This document shows positions 10,580 through 22,660 of a stretch of 64,000 nt of DNA, in pieces (positions within the stretch are counted from its first letter, which is position 1; every line of letters begins with the position of its first letter). The DNA comes from Sistotremastrum niveocremeum HHB9708 (Eukaryota; Basidiomycota; Agaricomycetes; Sistotremastrales; Sistotremastraceae): assembly GCA_001630475.1 (NCBI GenBank), contig KV419408.1, forward strand, positions 248,001 through 312,000, in the 5' to 3' direction. Under the pieces are notes generated by a model that worked only from the letters and a program-made list of their open reading frames with translations, made no database searches and was not told the origin of the DNA. Made by a program: the position numbers and the translations under genes.

Positions 10580-13500
10580 ATGACCCCTCAGCAGCAGCGT
10601 CGGCAAGCATGGATACAACACCTCTTGCAATCAGGCCTGTCAATGCCTGACGCGCAGAGCGCCGTGAACAGATATGCGGAAGAGCATATGGGCCTCCCAG
10701 AACTTGCCGAAGAGCCTGGTGGTTTCGAACGTCTAGCTACGCTTCATCTTCCCAACCCTTCGCGTCTCCTTCCCTTTTCTTGCTGCCCAGACAAAGATCT
10801 CGTTGTAGTGGTTTCACGACTCGGTATAAAGGATCGTCTGAGCCTGTGGAAACTGCAGGGAACCAAGAAATGGGATGTTGAAGTAGACCAAGGTTTACCG
10901 GGCAGCGAGGAAGTTGTTGGCCTTGCTTGGAGTCCTGACGGTAAGGCCAGTCTATTCGTAACGCCTCGCTGGTCTGTATTCACTTACTAGGTCAAAGTAT
11001 CATTGTTGCACACCATCCTCCCCGATTAAGCATGCATTCTATCCAGACTGGGCGAGCAGAGCCCTCCATGACGATTTCGATACCTTCCTCTCATGATCTG
11101 AGATTAACCAACATTTGGTGGATCAAGGACCCACTTGACACCCTAGAAGAAGAAACCGAGTTTCCAGATCTATTAAGTCGGAAGGGTTTCGTCGTACGAG
11201 TTACCTTCATCCAGAGTGCTCCCTATTAACTCATACTTAGCCCGGCTCTGCGCATTCCAAACTTATGCGACTACCTTTATTGGATTCTTTCCATGACGAC
11301 AATCATTCCCTTTCGTACGTTTGCCCGAACATATGCTCAGTGCTATTCTAACCGTCTAGGAAGAACAACAGATTTATTCGGTGTTCAGGCTGGCGAACCC
11401 CGCAGCTCTGGGTCTGTTTCTCGTCTGTCTGAAGTTATAGAATCATGGCCAAGCCTTCCCTCTGATCTTGCTACTGCCTCTCTGGCCCCAGTACCACGCA
11501 TTGGCGAGAAAGAATCCCGACCGGGCGAAGAGCTTGACGAAAATGAGAACCTGTCGTCTGGTAGCCTTGTCGTGATCTCAGACAATCTGGGAAATTTGCG
11601 CTTCTATCTCGACGGCACATACAGACTCGCCGATGTGCCTCTAGGCCTTGGAACACAGGTGATATCGTTAGTCAAAGAACGGCAGAAAGCTTCATTCATT
11701 GTCAACACGTCGAAAACGCCACCCAGTCCCATCACAAATTCTCCGATAGTATGGCCCCTAGTCCCTTTCTCGTTAAAACTTCCTTTGGCAGAGAACCGCA
11801 CACAACGACGAGTGGCTCAGGCTTCCTCGAGCACTCGAGAACTTGTGTCCTACCTGAAGCGGGTGACAGTGGAAATGCGGAGAGCATGGTATGGGGATAC
11901 CGGAGATGGACCTCGGAGTATTGGGCCTAAATGGATCACAAGTCTTGAAGAAGTGCAAAGACGACATGGCTGTGCGTACTAGGATACTTGATAATTTCTC
12001 AAAATCGTCCTCAACCTTTCCTTCTCGCAGATGGCAGACCGTCGGCTGTATTTGATCTCACGGTGCTGCTAGCCACAGGAAGAGCATCAGTTCCCCTGCA
12101 AGATTTTCTGAGCACAGGCGAGAAAATGAGCGACAGGGTATATCATCTCCACATCCGAAAGAGCAGCGTTTAACTTTCTTTGCTGATCAGGGTCTGCTGA
12201 AATGGGAATCAACCATTACCGATGCACTAAGAAAATTAAGGGACCTGTCTGAAAAGTGTGCGCAGATGGCTTGTCAGCGCATTCACCTGCTGCTGGAAGA
12301 AGTCAAAGGGTGGTCTCTATTGTGAGGATTCGGGATTCTGTGTGGCAACGCGGCTAACCCGAGGCACCCCAGACCGCAATATTATGGGGCTTACGAATTT
12401 CGGACGGAAGACATTGAGCTTGCGCTTGATCATGCAGCAAAGTGCATCCACGTGAATATCTGGCTGGCGGCAGCAGCTCGAGAAGAGCTGTCCAGGTTCC
12501 GCGAGTTTATGACTTGGCTTCGGATGGGTATGAGATCTTGGCCATCATGGCGCCGACGCTGATCAATGAAGAACAGAGGCAGGACGGGCAAACATGAGCC
12601 CGAACGAGGCAAGCACCACTGGGATCAGCCCAAAACACGATCCGTTGCAAACCAACGAGTATATCATGTCGGGTTTAGTCTCTAGCCAGCTGGATCGATG
12701 GTTCACGGGTGAGCCTGCGCGATACTCGTTGTCCGAGATGGCGGGTGTATTTCCCAAGGCCTTTGACAAAGTATTGGACACGGCACTCAAAACTGCTACG
12801 AGCCGTACAGAAGTGAGCTGGGATCAGGTGATCCCTCGGCCCGATCTCTCTCAGTTCGATCGATGCATGGAACCTCTGGTGGAGCAATTGGCGTCGTGTT
12901 GTCAAAAAATTTTCACCGCCGCGGCAGGAGCTGCCGGACGCATGGCCGATGTGCGTGTCCCGGAGTCGCTGCGGACGATCTGGGGTAGCGGGTCCAATTC
13001 TCAGGGTCTGATCCGAGAAAAGTCGAGTTGGGGCGACGAGGTTTGTGCACACCCTTCTCGGCCATGCTCTGCTCCTAACACGATCTCAAAGGGATGTATA
13101 GTACGACACGTCGCAGCATACGTACCCGCAGTGGGCACCCTGCAAAGCAATCTCAGTGCGTGAAATTTCGGTGTTAGCTGTCTTAGACGCTAATTAATAA
13201 TGCAGTCTGTTACATCAATATACGGTACGCGAAAAGTGAAGGGCGATGGGCACATCAGCAGATAGCAGTCTGTGTAGCCGAGTGCATCACCCAGCACACG
13301 CCCGCGGATACGGGGAGCTACGACGTTGTCGGCATGGAATTCTTTGACGATGAACAAATAGTACTTGTCATACGCAACTCACAGAAGCTCCGCGAAAGCG
13401 GTCGTGGTGAGTGTTGTCTTGTTTGTTATCGCGTGCTCGTTGTGACCAAAGGAACAGCTGCTGCAATGCTTGCGCTGGCCGGGAGTAACGAGGACTCGCT

Positions 13501-13798
13501 GGGATTTGAGACCCTTCCCTTACCTTTGGATGATACGAGCAGTGATCCCAACAGTCTGGTGACGGTAGCCGTGGAACAATGGCACCAAGGAGCTTTGGAG
13601 AAAGGGAAACGGGTCGTTATAAAACGGATCCACGAGCTGAGTGGGCTGAGTGAGAGTGGAGATGTTGCCTTGGCTCTGAATGGAGGTCGAGCAGTTGGCT
13701 GTGCACTGGATGAGACGGGACGCATGGAGATGATTGATTTGGCCACCGAGGCGGAGGACATGCTCGGGAGTGCGATATTAATGGTAGAAGACGAATAG
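10580..13798 (+). CDS. APC4: Anaphase-promoting complex subunit 4
   Basis: Scaffold subunit of the APC/C ubiquitin ligase that drives anaphase and mitotic exit. The model gives 902 aa in eleven exons (10580-10940, 10991-11193, 11241-11314, 11364-11971, 12031-12137, 12191-12321, 12373-12527, 12577-13040, 13102-13159, 13206-13406, 13452-13798). The WD40-like N-terminal part shows LPFSCCPDKDLVVVVSRLG, LAWSPDG and SIIVAHHPPRLSMHSIQTGR. The central APC4 helical domain shows FDLTVLLATGRASVPLQDFL, KCAQMACQRIHLLLEEVKGW and NEYIMSGLVSSQLDRWF. The C-terminus extends the family fold (VALALNGGRAVGCALDETGR). About 60 residues precede the first family motif, so a downstream ATG at 10685 is an alternative start. 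The acceptors at 11363 and 12372 were chosen by frame among nearby AGs. It begins 151 bp after the DRS1 stop, on the same strand. Confidence 0.88.
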
Positions 13799-14042
13799 CA
13801 CAGCCACCCGCCAGGCACGGGGGGTCTTGCGCGGGCCGGATGACCGAAGATTAAAAGTCCGCGGGTATGAGTCTTTTCCCTTTTTTGACCGATTTCCATA
13901 TTGGGCGAGAAGCAAAATAGCAAACAAATAGATTCGCCTCCCGATCAGTTGCAAACTCGCCACCCGCCGTCGCCACGCTTTTCTGCTTCCTGGCTCGAGC
14001 CCACTGCGTGGCCGTCCGCCGTCTCCTCCTGTGTGCACGCCC

Positions 14043-15738
14043 ATGCCCAGGTCAGACCAGTCCACCGCTGCTTTCACAAGCCCAGAAATGTCGCCCATGA
14101 CTCTGGCTCAGCGATCTGGTGCAGATCTTCAGAAAGAAAGAAAGAGAAAAAACGCAGATGCCCAGGCAGCTTTCAGGTTCGTCATCATCGTCGCCGTCGT
14201 CCGCAACGTCCACCTTGTGCCTTTCGTTTTCCTCTTTTTCCGGGTTCAAATCTGACCTCCTATTTGCGCTGTCTACAGGCAACGACGTGCTACCTACATC
14301 AGTTCGCTCGAAGAAACAGGTTGGTTTCAACCTACAATCTAAGGCCTTATCTCATGCACCTCCATCGATTAGTGACTAAGCTTGAAGAAGTGGTCATGCA
14401 ATTACAGGTGCGCTCGACCAACCCATCTATTCTTATTCATCAGCTTATCGTTTGCAGGATTCTTGGCGGGATGCGAGGGACGAGGCCGTACAACTCCGTC
14501 AAGAAAAGAACCAATTGTCTGCGTTGGCTGAGAAGCTCAAACAGCAGCTCAAGGATAGGGATATGGATTGGCGCAATGCCTGGCAAGCTCAACTTGGCAA
14601 TGTCCCTTTTCCTGTCGCTACGCCCGTCAACTCTACCCCGTCCAATGATCCGAGTCATTCTCCTTCTCCGGGACCTTCCTATCTTCCATCTTGCCTAGAT
14701 CCGCATATGCAGTTTGGGCACTCCTTGAAGGATCGCCCCGCCCTTCCCCATGAATTGACCGAGACCGCCGCACCGTTTGCTTTTAACATGCCATCTTTCA
14801 ATAATAACGAGTTGTCAACCAGCGATGAACGCCGTCACCGCCCTTCCTCATCTCCGAATTATCATCCAACTTCGTCCAACCAGACCAATCTGTGGCAAGG
14901 AGCTCCCACACTGCCTTCTGCTCGAACCAACTTCGAACAACGCCCGGAAGAGAATTATGCGCTTTCCTCGCACACAGGATTTAGAGATCATATTGATCAT
15001 AGCGGTCATTATATGAACCGGAGCTCCACTTCGAACGTTTTGCCCCAAATTGACGCGACTGGACAATACATGCCCAGTCGCTCCCTGTCCCCTACTTCCT
15101 CTTTATCCAGTCCTCTTACTTCTGCATCGACCTCAGCCACACATCTACACTACTATTCTGACATGCCACATTCAGCAAGTGGGGCAGAGGTGAAATTGTA
15201 TACTCTTCCGCCTCCTGGGCAGGGCGGTGCCGGATTTCCAGATGATACTCATATAAACCCAACATCTCGCAGATCAAGAACCTATTCTGCCACCGACGCC
15301 AGTACTTACAATAGTTATCCATCCATGCCCAACTCAGAAGGCGCATTGCCGCTCCCCCGAACGGAATCCCCCGACCCCTTTGCGTCTCGCGATGGCAAGC
15401 TGAGCGAGCCCAGTCGCCCAAGGAGACAGACATCGGCCTCGGACCTCAGTAACAGTGTCGCACCATACGATACTGAACGAGCACGACGATCATCGTCCCC
15501 TCGGCTCTCTAGCACCCTTGCGGTCATTAAAGCACAAGCTTTTGGCGCCCTTCGGAGAACGCGCAATAGACCCAAGAAGAACACGGATGGCTTTGCATCC
15601 AGGGCTGCTCTTGAGGCCCTAGAGGCCCGAGGGCTTGGCCTGGGGCTTGCCACGCCTTCAAGTTCTGCGGTATCTCGCAACAAAGATGCATACAACTCTC
15701 CTCCTGACACCGCTCCTGACACCGATATGACCTCGTAA
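14043..15738 (+). CDS. bZIP transcription factor
   Basis: Predicted 496-aa nuclear DNA-binding protein in four exons (14043-14176, 14279-14319, 14373-14407, 14458-15738). The basic region reads RKRKNADAQAAFRQRRATYI, with the NxxxQxxFRxRR pattern of fungal AP-1/GCN4-related bZIPs. A leucine-zipper-like coiled coil follows (about residues 50-115: SSLEETVTKLEEVVMQLQ, then a Lys/Glu/Gln-rich run to LKQQLKDRDMDW). The remaining 380 residues are Ser/Pro/Thr-rich and look disordered. A basic patch near the C-terminus (RRTRNRPKKN) may be a nuclear localisation signal. The bZIP is assembled across two tiny exons of 41 and 35 nt. No Cys-rich domain of the YAP1 oxidative-stress type is visible, so a YAP1 role is not supported. 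Targets are unknown. Confidence 0.88.
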
Positions 15739-16120
15739 TTTTGACGGACACCCATCTCATTAATTCACCTATTTGGCTCTACTGTTTAATTCTTGTTCAT
15801 AATTTCTTGGTTATCTGCAATCCACGTCGAGTTAAGCTTCATGCTGTTCATTCATTGTAACACTCTACTTTGCACATTGTCTCACTGTAACATATCGTCT
15901 CTTTTTTCCTTCCGCGTCCTTTGCACCATGTCCATAGATTTAGTATGCACTGCGTCCTGCTCTATATCTGTTTTTGCTATGTAGCACATCGATCTATCGC
16001 TTTCGTAAAAAATGCACTTGGGATTTGTTGTGGAGAAACGTGATGATGGCCTGAAGAAACAAGCAGCAGAACAGCTACACCGCGGGCATGTCGACCGGAC
16101 AATCATCGGCGGCCGGCGTC
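15739..16120. other. Convergent intergenic spacer (382 bp)
   Basis: This spacer lies between the 3' ends of the bZIP gene and the small secreted-protein gene. It is T-rich at its left end, as expected for 3'UTR sequence. I see no open frame with coding character, RNA gene or repeat. Confidence 0.6.
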
Positions 16121-16966
16121 TCAGGCGTCAGGGCGCGGCAAAGATAGAGTTGCGGGAGCAAAGCTGCTTCTTAGCATAGCGGGAGCAAAAGTTCGGTTAT
16201 CGACCATGAGGTCGACGCCTTGGAAACGACGGTAGCCAATGTTGGTCTGCATCCGCGTGGTTAGTAGGGAAAGTGGACGTAATGCGTCTGAACCAGACTT
16301 GCTTCGTCTTCCTCCGCTCGTCTGGGGCTTGGACGGGTCCAGCGTTGGGAGCAATCGGACAGTCACTCTGTGTGGCAGGACATCAGCGAGTGCATGCTCT
16401 CTGGGATAGGAGATACCGACGTAACCGTTCCGCTTTCATTAATGACCGAAGTCAGCTCATTTGAGTGTGCAAACTGAGGCGATCGAAAACTCACGGACTA
16501 TCCGCCAGGGTCCGCTCGCTGCTGAATGACTCGGTTGACTCCTGCTCTGGCTCGGCTTCCGAATGCGTCTGTTTTCCCTTGTGCGAGCTGTGAAACAATT
16601 AAAGTTCGGAAGAACGTGCGACGGGGATGTATTCACGTGATGGTGGTGGTCGCCAGACTCGATGAACTAGAAGATTTGGATGCGCCCGAAGCATAATAAG
16701 TGCTCGAGTTGTGGTCTTCTAGATGATCATGTTGACTAGCCAGAAACAGATGCGTCAGGCTCTGAGGCGACTCTGATAGCCGATCAGAGAATTCTGACCG
16801 AGGAAAATCTGAATGACTGCGTAATCGGGAATGAGGTCGATGTCGAGCGAATAGAGTTGACTTACACGACCTCCGGAGCCTGAGTCGTTGGGGAAGGCGT
16901 ATCAACGGGAGAAGCAACGCCTGTATTAGCCAAGACCAAGGATGCAATGACGACCGCTCTCTTCAT
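16121..16966 (-). CDS. Small secreted protein of unknown function
   Basis: I do not recognise this family. A four-exon model (16966-16866, 16816-16637, 16587-16495, 16400-16121) gives 217 aa with every junction GT-AG. Residues 1-19 look like a signal peptide (MKRAVVIASLVLANTGVAS) with likely cleavage before PVDTPSP. The mature part is polar. Residues 30-95 are rich in Ser, His and Thr, residues 100-130 are acidic (HSEAEPEQESTES), and the C-terminal 90 residues are basic and Cys-free. With no cysteines it is unlike classic Cys-rich effectors or hydrophobins. A TATA-like element lies 61 bp upstream of the start. The last intron (94 nt) and the last exon are the least certain parts, because no homology guided them. 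Confidence 0.45.
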
Positions 16967-18017
16967 GAACGGGCTTTCTTGGAAAGCGACGAGGGCGGGG
17001 AGCAGGCATTCAAGAGTGTACGCCGAGTATTTAAGCTCGCACAAGCTGTGCGACCATTTGTACGCAAAGGTATTATTTTCCGTGAGCAAAGAGAAAGCCT
17101 GCCAAGCATTGAGAGAGAAAGAGCGTGTTTCGAGCTCGTCGTGCGCTGCGTCCGGTGGGAGCAGGTCGGCGTCTCTCTCACGGCACCGAATGTACTCTCA
17201 CCGGGACTGCGGTGACCCTCTCCAGACCTCGAGCTTGTCTAGTCGTGGCAACGTTTCTCTCGAGGCCTCTTCACTAGTGATTGCACAGGGACGACCCCAT
17301 TCCGCGGTAGCGAGTGCCGGCTGATTTCGCTGAAAAAGGCGGCGTCGTGGTCATACGAAGGCGAGTACCGTCGGCTTCAACCGCGACTAACGATGTATAC
17401 GAAAGTCACGAACGCCAAGTCAGGGAGAGAGTGAGGACGTGTCTTCCTCGGGAATATGCAAGGTCGCCTGACTGACTGGATGGTGCTGGCGATTGCGCAC
17501 AAGGCTGAATTGAAGAAAATGTTTCTTTATTCGTTCTGTCGCCCTCATAGTACGCTCACGCCACTCTCTGTATGGTCTAGCACGGAACGTGTCCCGATGA
17601 TTGGCGCCTCGTTGGAAGCCTTCTAGCTGATGTCGACGCCCTGCCCAACGGAACCGTGCAAGATTTCCAACTCTATCGGTCATTCGGCATACACGACCCC
17701 TTATTTCTGATCTCTCAAGCTTCGGCATACATCCATTGTCCATCTTACTCAGCTCTAAGTCGATGGCATCTCAGCTGTCCGTGCGCGCGTTCCACACTGT
17801 TCTTGTCGACAACTTGTGGCATGGCGATTGGTTTTGGTCTTTTACTCGCGCCCGACGCCACGACGTTTCGTTATCGCGCACTTGTCGACTATTTCCTGAT
17901 GAATTCCGTCCTGGAGATCAATGGAAGGCAAGATGAATGGTCGCATTCCGACGTCATAGGGCATGATCAACGTTCTCCAATCTAATCTCCGACCATCGCT
18001 CTCCGAGTCTCACCACC
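16967..18017. other. Divergent intergenic region (1,051 bp)
   Basis: This region lies between the start codons of the secreted-protein gene (minus) and the epimerase gene (plus). Apart from the TATA-like site near 17030 it holds only short frames without family signatures. It is probably promoter sequence for both genes. Confidence 0.5.
17027..17035 (-). promoter_or_regulatory. TATA-like element of the secreted-protein gene
   Basis: On the minus strand this reads CTTAAATAC, 61-69 bp upstream of the ATG at 16966. That is a plausible core-promoter distance for a fungal gene with a short 5'UTR. The site is a consensus match only. Confidence 0.35.
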
Positions 18018-19048
18018 ATGCCAGTAACCCAAACCGAATCAACCGTTCAATTGATCCATCCAAAGGTAGTCCAGACGTCCTGATTTCCTGATTGCTACAG
18101 ATACTGAGAGCGATTGTGAACAGGGCTCGTCAGTCGAGATCCTGCTATATGGGGCAACTGTTGTGTCCTGGAAGAGTGCCTCCGTCAAAGGCGCGGCCTC
18201 TCCAGTCGAGAGGCTCTTTGTTTCTTCAAAGTCGTTCTTGGATGGATCGAAGCCTGTTCGAGGCGGTATTCCTATCTGCTTCCCTATCTTTGGTCCACCT
18301 CAGCGCGAAGAACATTCCAAGCTCAGTCAACACGGCTTTGCAAGATCCGAGGTTTGGACGTTTGACCGCGTTCTTCTTGACGATGACGCTGGAGTATCAG
18401 TGAAGCTTGGTCAGTTTTTCTTTCCAATGCGGCGAGCCAATCCTGGAATCAATACCTCATCCCTCAGTTCTCAACCCTTCGCCTGCTGCAACGGCCAAAT
18501 TTCCGAACCCCTTCAAACTTTCATACGTCGTCACTCTGGCCGAACATCAATTGAGCACCGATCTTCACGTAGAAAATCCCGGTCCATCTACCCTCACCTT
18601 CCAGGCCCTTCTCCACACCTACCATCGTGGACCAGCACAACTTGCCGCTGTTACTCCACTCAAGGGCCTTACTTACATCGACAAAGTCCGGGATGCTGGT
18701 CGATTTACTGAAGATCGAGAAGCTGTGGACGTTCACAAATTCACGGACTCTGTCTACGTAGATGCTCCTGGAAAATATCACATTGGCTGGGAAGGAGCGG
18801 ACACTGTCGAAATCAAGTCTAAGAACTTCAATGATGTCGTAGTGTGGAATCCTGGCCCAGTTGCGGGTGGAAAGTTGGCCGACATGGAAGAGAATGGATG
18901 GTGCGACCGTCCCTCACATTTTTCGCATCAGCCTCATGACCTTCACAGGGACACCTTCATTTGCGTCGAGCCAGGCACCGCTTCCTATTTTGTGGATCTT
19001 GAGGCATCCAAAAGTTGGATTGGCCAACAAGTCATTACTATCCTGTAA
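18018..19048 (+). CDS. Glucose-6-phosphate 1-epimerase-like (aldose epimerase family)
   Basis: Predicted cytosolic enzyme interconverting alpha and beta anomers of hexose 6-phosphates, like yeast YMR099C. It has 304 aa in three exons (18018-18065, 18124-18409, 18468-19048). Family signatures in order: ILLYGATVVSWKSAS, GSKPVRGGIPICFPIFGP, LSQHGFARSEVWTF, KLSYVVTLAEHQLSTDLHVE, HTYHRGPAQLAAVTPLKGL, and DVVVWNPGPVAGGKLADME with the following ENGW. HGFAR and the GGIPICFPxFG loop are hallmarks of the glucose-6-phosphate epimerase branch rather than galactose mutarotases. No signal peptide is seen and the length is normal for the family. The splice between KL and VLNPSP keeps the beta-sandwich core continuous. 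Confidence 0.9.
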
Positions 19049-19280
19049 GCCACATTTTTGGCTTGTGGTGAGAGAACAGTCTCCAAGAAAAGTGTGAAAG
19101 CAGTCAAACAAATGTATTCAGTAGAAAACACAGGATGTGACATGTACAATTACAAGCAAATTACAAGTAGCTCTGAGGGGTGTACAAAATTCAGCGCTCG
19201 CGCCAATTAGCCGGCCCTGGACAATCTACTTCCGCCGCACGTGTCGCGTCGCGTCCCAATTGCACCCCGGAGTCGCAGAA

Positions 19281-20766
19281 ATGGTCTCCAAAGCTGAACG
19301 AGAACGAGAGAGAAACATCGCAAGAAACAAGTATGTAATTTTATCAATGCCTTTACCACCTTTTCTCACATAGCAATTGCAGAGCACTATTGGAGGCTCT
19401 GGGTCTTCCTGAAATCTCCGCATCCGTCGCCCCGTCTTCGACGAAGAAAAGAAAAGCAACAACGTCTCAGTCAAGCGATAGCAAGCGTCCAAAGAAAGTT
19501 CCTCGTCCCGACTTAAGTATCCCAGACCCGGGATCTTCAGAGACTACGCCCGAACCCACGGAACGTCGCCGCAGCGCTCGCAATGCAGGCAAAAAGGTGG
19601 AATATAATGGGGAGGCTCAGACAAATCCCGGAGATTCTCTCGTCAAATCCAGACTTCCTCGTATTGTTTCTGAGGGGAATTTTATCGAGCATGAATCAAA
19701 TACTGAATATGTGGGGAATAAACTTGGGAAGCGGCTACACAATCCGTAAGTTTAAAGATCGCTAGACTTTGACTGTCTCTTGTGGGCTGATCTGGTTTGC
19801 CACTAGCAAAACTTATGGTCATATACCTGGAATAGAAGTTGGGACATGGTGGGCTACACGGTGGGTTTATTTGTTTTCGATGACTTTGTCGGTTTAACAA
19901 GTATCCAGAGCACAGTGCAGCACGGATGCCGTCCACGCGTACGTCTATCGTTATGGATTGCAATCCCTCATTTCATATGTCTTTTCAGACCCTTTGTCGC
20001 GGGAATCTCTGGCCATACAGAAAAGGGAGCTTACTCGGTTGCACTGTCGGGCGGCTACGACGACGATGTCGATCTCGGTTATGCCTTGTGAGAAACAATA
20101 TTTCTGTCTCTCCTGTTGCGTTCTGTCTGATCGTTTTTCGAAAGCACATATACTGGCTCGGGAGGTCGTGATTTGAAGGGCACCAAGAATAAACCTAAAA
20201 ATGTGCCTTTTTCTTGTCTGGTTCATTTCGGATTTATCTGAACAGCCATAGTTACGTACTGCTCCTCAAAGCTCCCATCAGACATTTGACAACACATTCA
20301 ATAAATGCCTGGAGTCGTCAGTCAAGACACGAAAGCCTGTTCGCGTTATCAGAGGATACAAGCTGAGATCACCGTTTGCAACCGAGGAAGGGCGAGTCCT
20401 CTTTCTCAAAATCTCTTGCTCTTGATAAACCAATAACTGATGTTTCAGATATCGTTATGATGGCCTGTACGTTGTGGAAAAGGTAATTCATTCGTGCAGG
20501 AGTGCGCCACGCGTACAAATCATTCATCTTTCTTAGGCGTGGATGGAACTCGGTCTTGAAGGGTACCAGGTCTGCAAGTTCGCGTTCAAGGTCTGTGTAT
20601 ATCATGTCTCGCTGGGATCGAAACTAACTACGGGTTTTAGAGATTACCTGGACAGCCACCTTTACCACGAAGAGAGGAAGCATTGAACGATGAGCCCGTT
20701 GAGGGGCAGAGCGCAGACGAGGAGAGTGACGAAAACATCAAGGAGGAAGACACTAAAGACAACTGA
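19281..20766 (+). CDS. SRA-YDG domain protein (UHRF1-type reader of methylated DNA)
   Basis: Predicted nuclear protein of 335 aa in ten exons (19281-19330, 19383-19745, 19807-19860, 19909-19938, 19989-20087, 20145-20202, 20252-20391, 20449-20482, 20537-20590, 20641-20766). Residues 1-130 are basic and polar (KKRKATTSQSSDSKRPKK, RRRSARNAGKKVEY). The SRA-YDG domain (about 135-300) is complete: GHIPGIEVGTWWATR, CSTDAVHAPFVAGISGH, GAYSVALSGGYDDDVDLGYA, FTYTGSGGRDLKGT, PVRVIRGYKLRSPFA, EGYRYDGLYVVEKAWMELG and KFAFKRLPGQPPLP. SRA domains bind hemimethylated or fully methylated cytosine by base flipping. No RING, Tudor or PHD domain is present, so this is not a full UHRF1 ligase. The intron 20392-20448 must use a GC donor (gcgagt) to read EEGYRYDG. 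Confidence 0.93.
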
Positions 20767-20914
20767 CAACGTACGGCCGCTGAAACTAGAACGACGCGGA
20801 GTGGTGATAAACCGCAAACTCAATATCTTGCACATAATTTCTTGGTGGCGATATACCCATGTATATAATCAACGCGTGTATTATTGATCTTACAAAATTA
20901 GGAATTACCATAGG

Positions 20915-22568
20915 TTACATGTTAAATACGTGGTCACGATGTCTTTCCGCATGTCCAAGCCCAGTACTAGACAAAACCTTCATTTCTTCTGCAATGCTAG
21001 ACAAACTCCCAGCGCCCAAAATACCACCATTAGAGTTCTTATCGACTGTATTATCCCTAACAAGTTCCCGAACAGCCCAAAGAGCATCTTCTCCTATGTT
21101 CCAATCAAATATCCATGAATATCGGGCCTGTAAACGACGGAGAAGCTGTTCAAGCTCTTTTGGATCGTTGGGGTCTATGTCTTTGAGGAAAAGGAGATCT
21201 CGGGCCTCTCTGGAGAAGCGATGGACTTTCGACGTCCGCGGATGTCGAACGAATGTGTAAGTTTTGAGAACTTCGATTTTCGTCAGTGGGTTCATAGCAC
21301 CTGATAAAAGGACTTGAGATAAGATGTACGCGTCCTGAACCACAAGTTTAGAATGAAAATGAGAGATAGGTTATAGATATACCTCGATTCCTGCTCCTGG
21401 ACCAGCTTGATGAAGGGGCAACATTCGATGAGCCTGGTAATTGGGATTGGTTAGAAATTCGCAGGGCAAAGAAAAGAGCCTTACATCGTCGCCTATCAGT
21501 GTGACGCGCCCAGACGTGTATGAAGGTAGCTCAGGGAGCTCATAAAGTGAGCGGACCTTCACGTTCGTGGTGAAAAGTGCGATCTTGTATAGCTCTTCAC
21601 TCCAATCGGCGACGAAACCTGCGAGGTCCGTGGCTGAGCTGGTTTGAGGTTCTGACTCTGGCGTGCACTCTTCTTCAGAGTCTGGCTGGAGACCATTGAC
21701 GTAAAGATAGACGGATGTTTTGTTGGGGTTGGGGCCAGGAAGGGTAATGAATGCCTACAAAGAGATTAGATGAGGGGAAGAATTTGAAACGAAGACGCAC
21801 TCTATTTAGTGAGACGTATAATTGAGGGAGAACCGCCTTCTCATCGCCGACAATTTTTCGAAGTGTCGATGTCTCGACTGACGCAGTGTACATGATAATG
21901 CCCGAGTCACGGGGGACGACATTGGGAAATGTGCACTGTAAAACAGGAGAGTGGATGCCACAAGCTCCGATAAGTATATCGCAAGTGTCCGTAGAGCCAT
22001 CTTCGAAATAAAGATCGACGATAGCGTCTGCTCCAGGGGTTGAATATCGAGCGAGTTGTTTTGTGTGGACAGTGACCGAGGGTGGAAGGAGTGAGTATAA
22101 AAGCGCGCGAAAAGCACGGGTCGTGGTAGATGCTGCGATACCATGTGGCCATGAGGATATCTAAGTGCAGTTGATTATATGGGAAGAGGTCAGACGATGG
22201 AGACTAACCTCTCCTATGAGAGCGTTGACGGTGCGCAACTGAAGCCAGACATGGCGTTTATCAGGGAAGTCGGAGTGAAGAGCAGCGATGCTCCAGAACG
22301 AACGATCCAGTTCAAGCCGCTTGAGCACTTCGACGGCATGTTTGCCTAGGAAGATGATGTCGTCGTCGTCGCTGGCGCCGTTATCTGTGGAGCCGTCGGC
22401 GACTGGGTCGGGCAGGTAGAGGGAGATGAGGAAACGGGAAGACCCCTTTGGCATGCGAGCAGTCGTGTGGGCATGACCAGTGATGGCAAGGATGAGGAGG
22501 AGAGCCTCGACGGTGCCACCGACGACGGCGAGGCGGATGTGCTCGTTGGAGAGCATTGATGGAGCCAT
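20915..22568 (-). CDS. FAD-dependent monooxygenase-like protein with altered nucleotide motif
   Basis: Similar in architecture to flavoprotein aromatic hydroxylases, 486 aa in five exons (22568-22209, 22160-21801, 21754-21485, 21433-21383, 21334-20915). The N-terminal Rossmann strand reads HIRLAVVGGTVEALLL, where the usual GxGxxG is reduced to GGTVEA. The second FAD motif is well kept (RVTLIGDDAHRMLPLHQAG then GAGIEDAYIL), matching GDAAHxxxPxxGQGxxxxxED. The middle DG motif region includes DILIGACGIHSPV. I chose the ATG at 22568 because it sits close before the Rossmann strand; an in-frame ATG at 22613 would add 15 residues. Whether it still binds FAD or oxidises a substrate is uncertain. No neighbouring biosynthetic genes suggest a pathway. 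Confidence 0.78.
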
Positions 22569-22660
22569 GTCGTCAGCGCATGGCTCGTATAGGAAAAAAA
22601 AAGAATCGTCCAAAAGTCCAATTATGTCGATACAGGAAAGAGCGCGTATGGAAACTAAAG

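Noticed and set aside
17656-17985. 109-codon plus-strand frame before the epimerase gene
   Set aside because: No homology signature, no splice link to the epimerase start, and a competing overlapping frame of equal quality.
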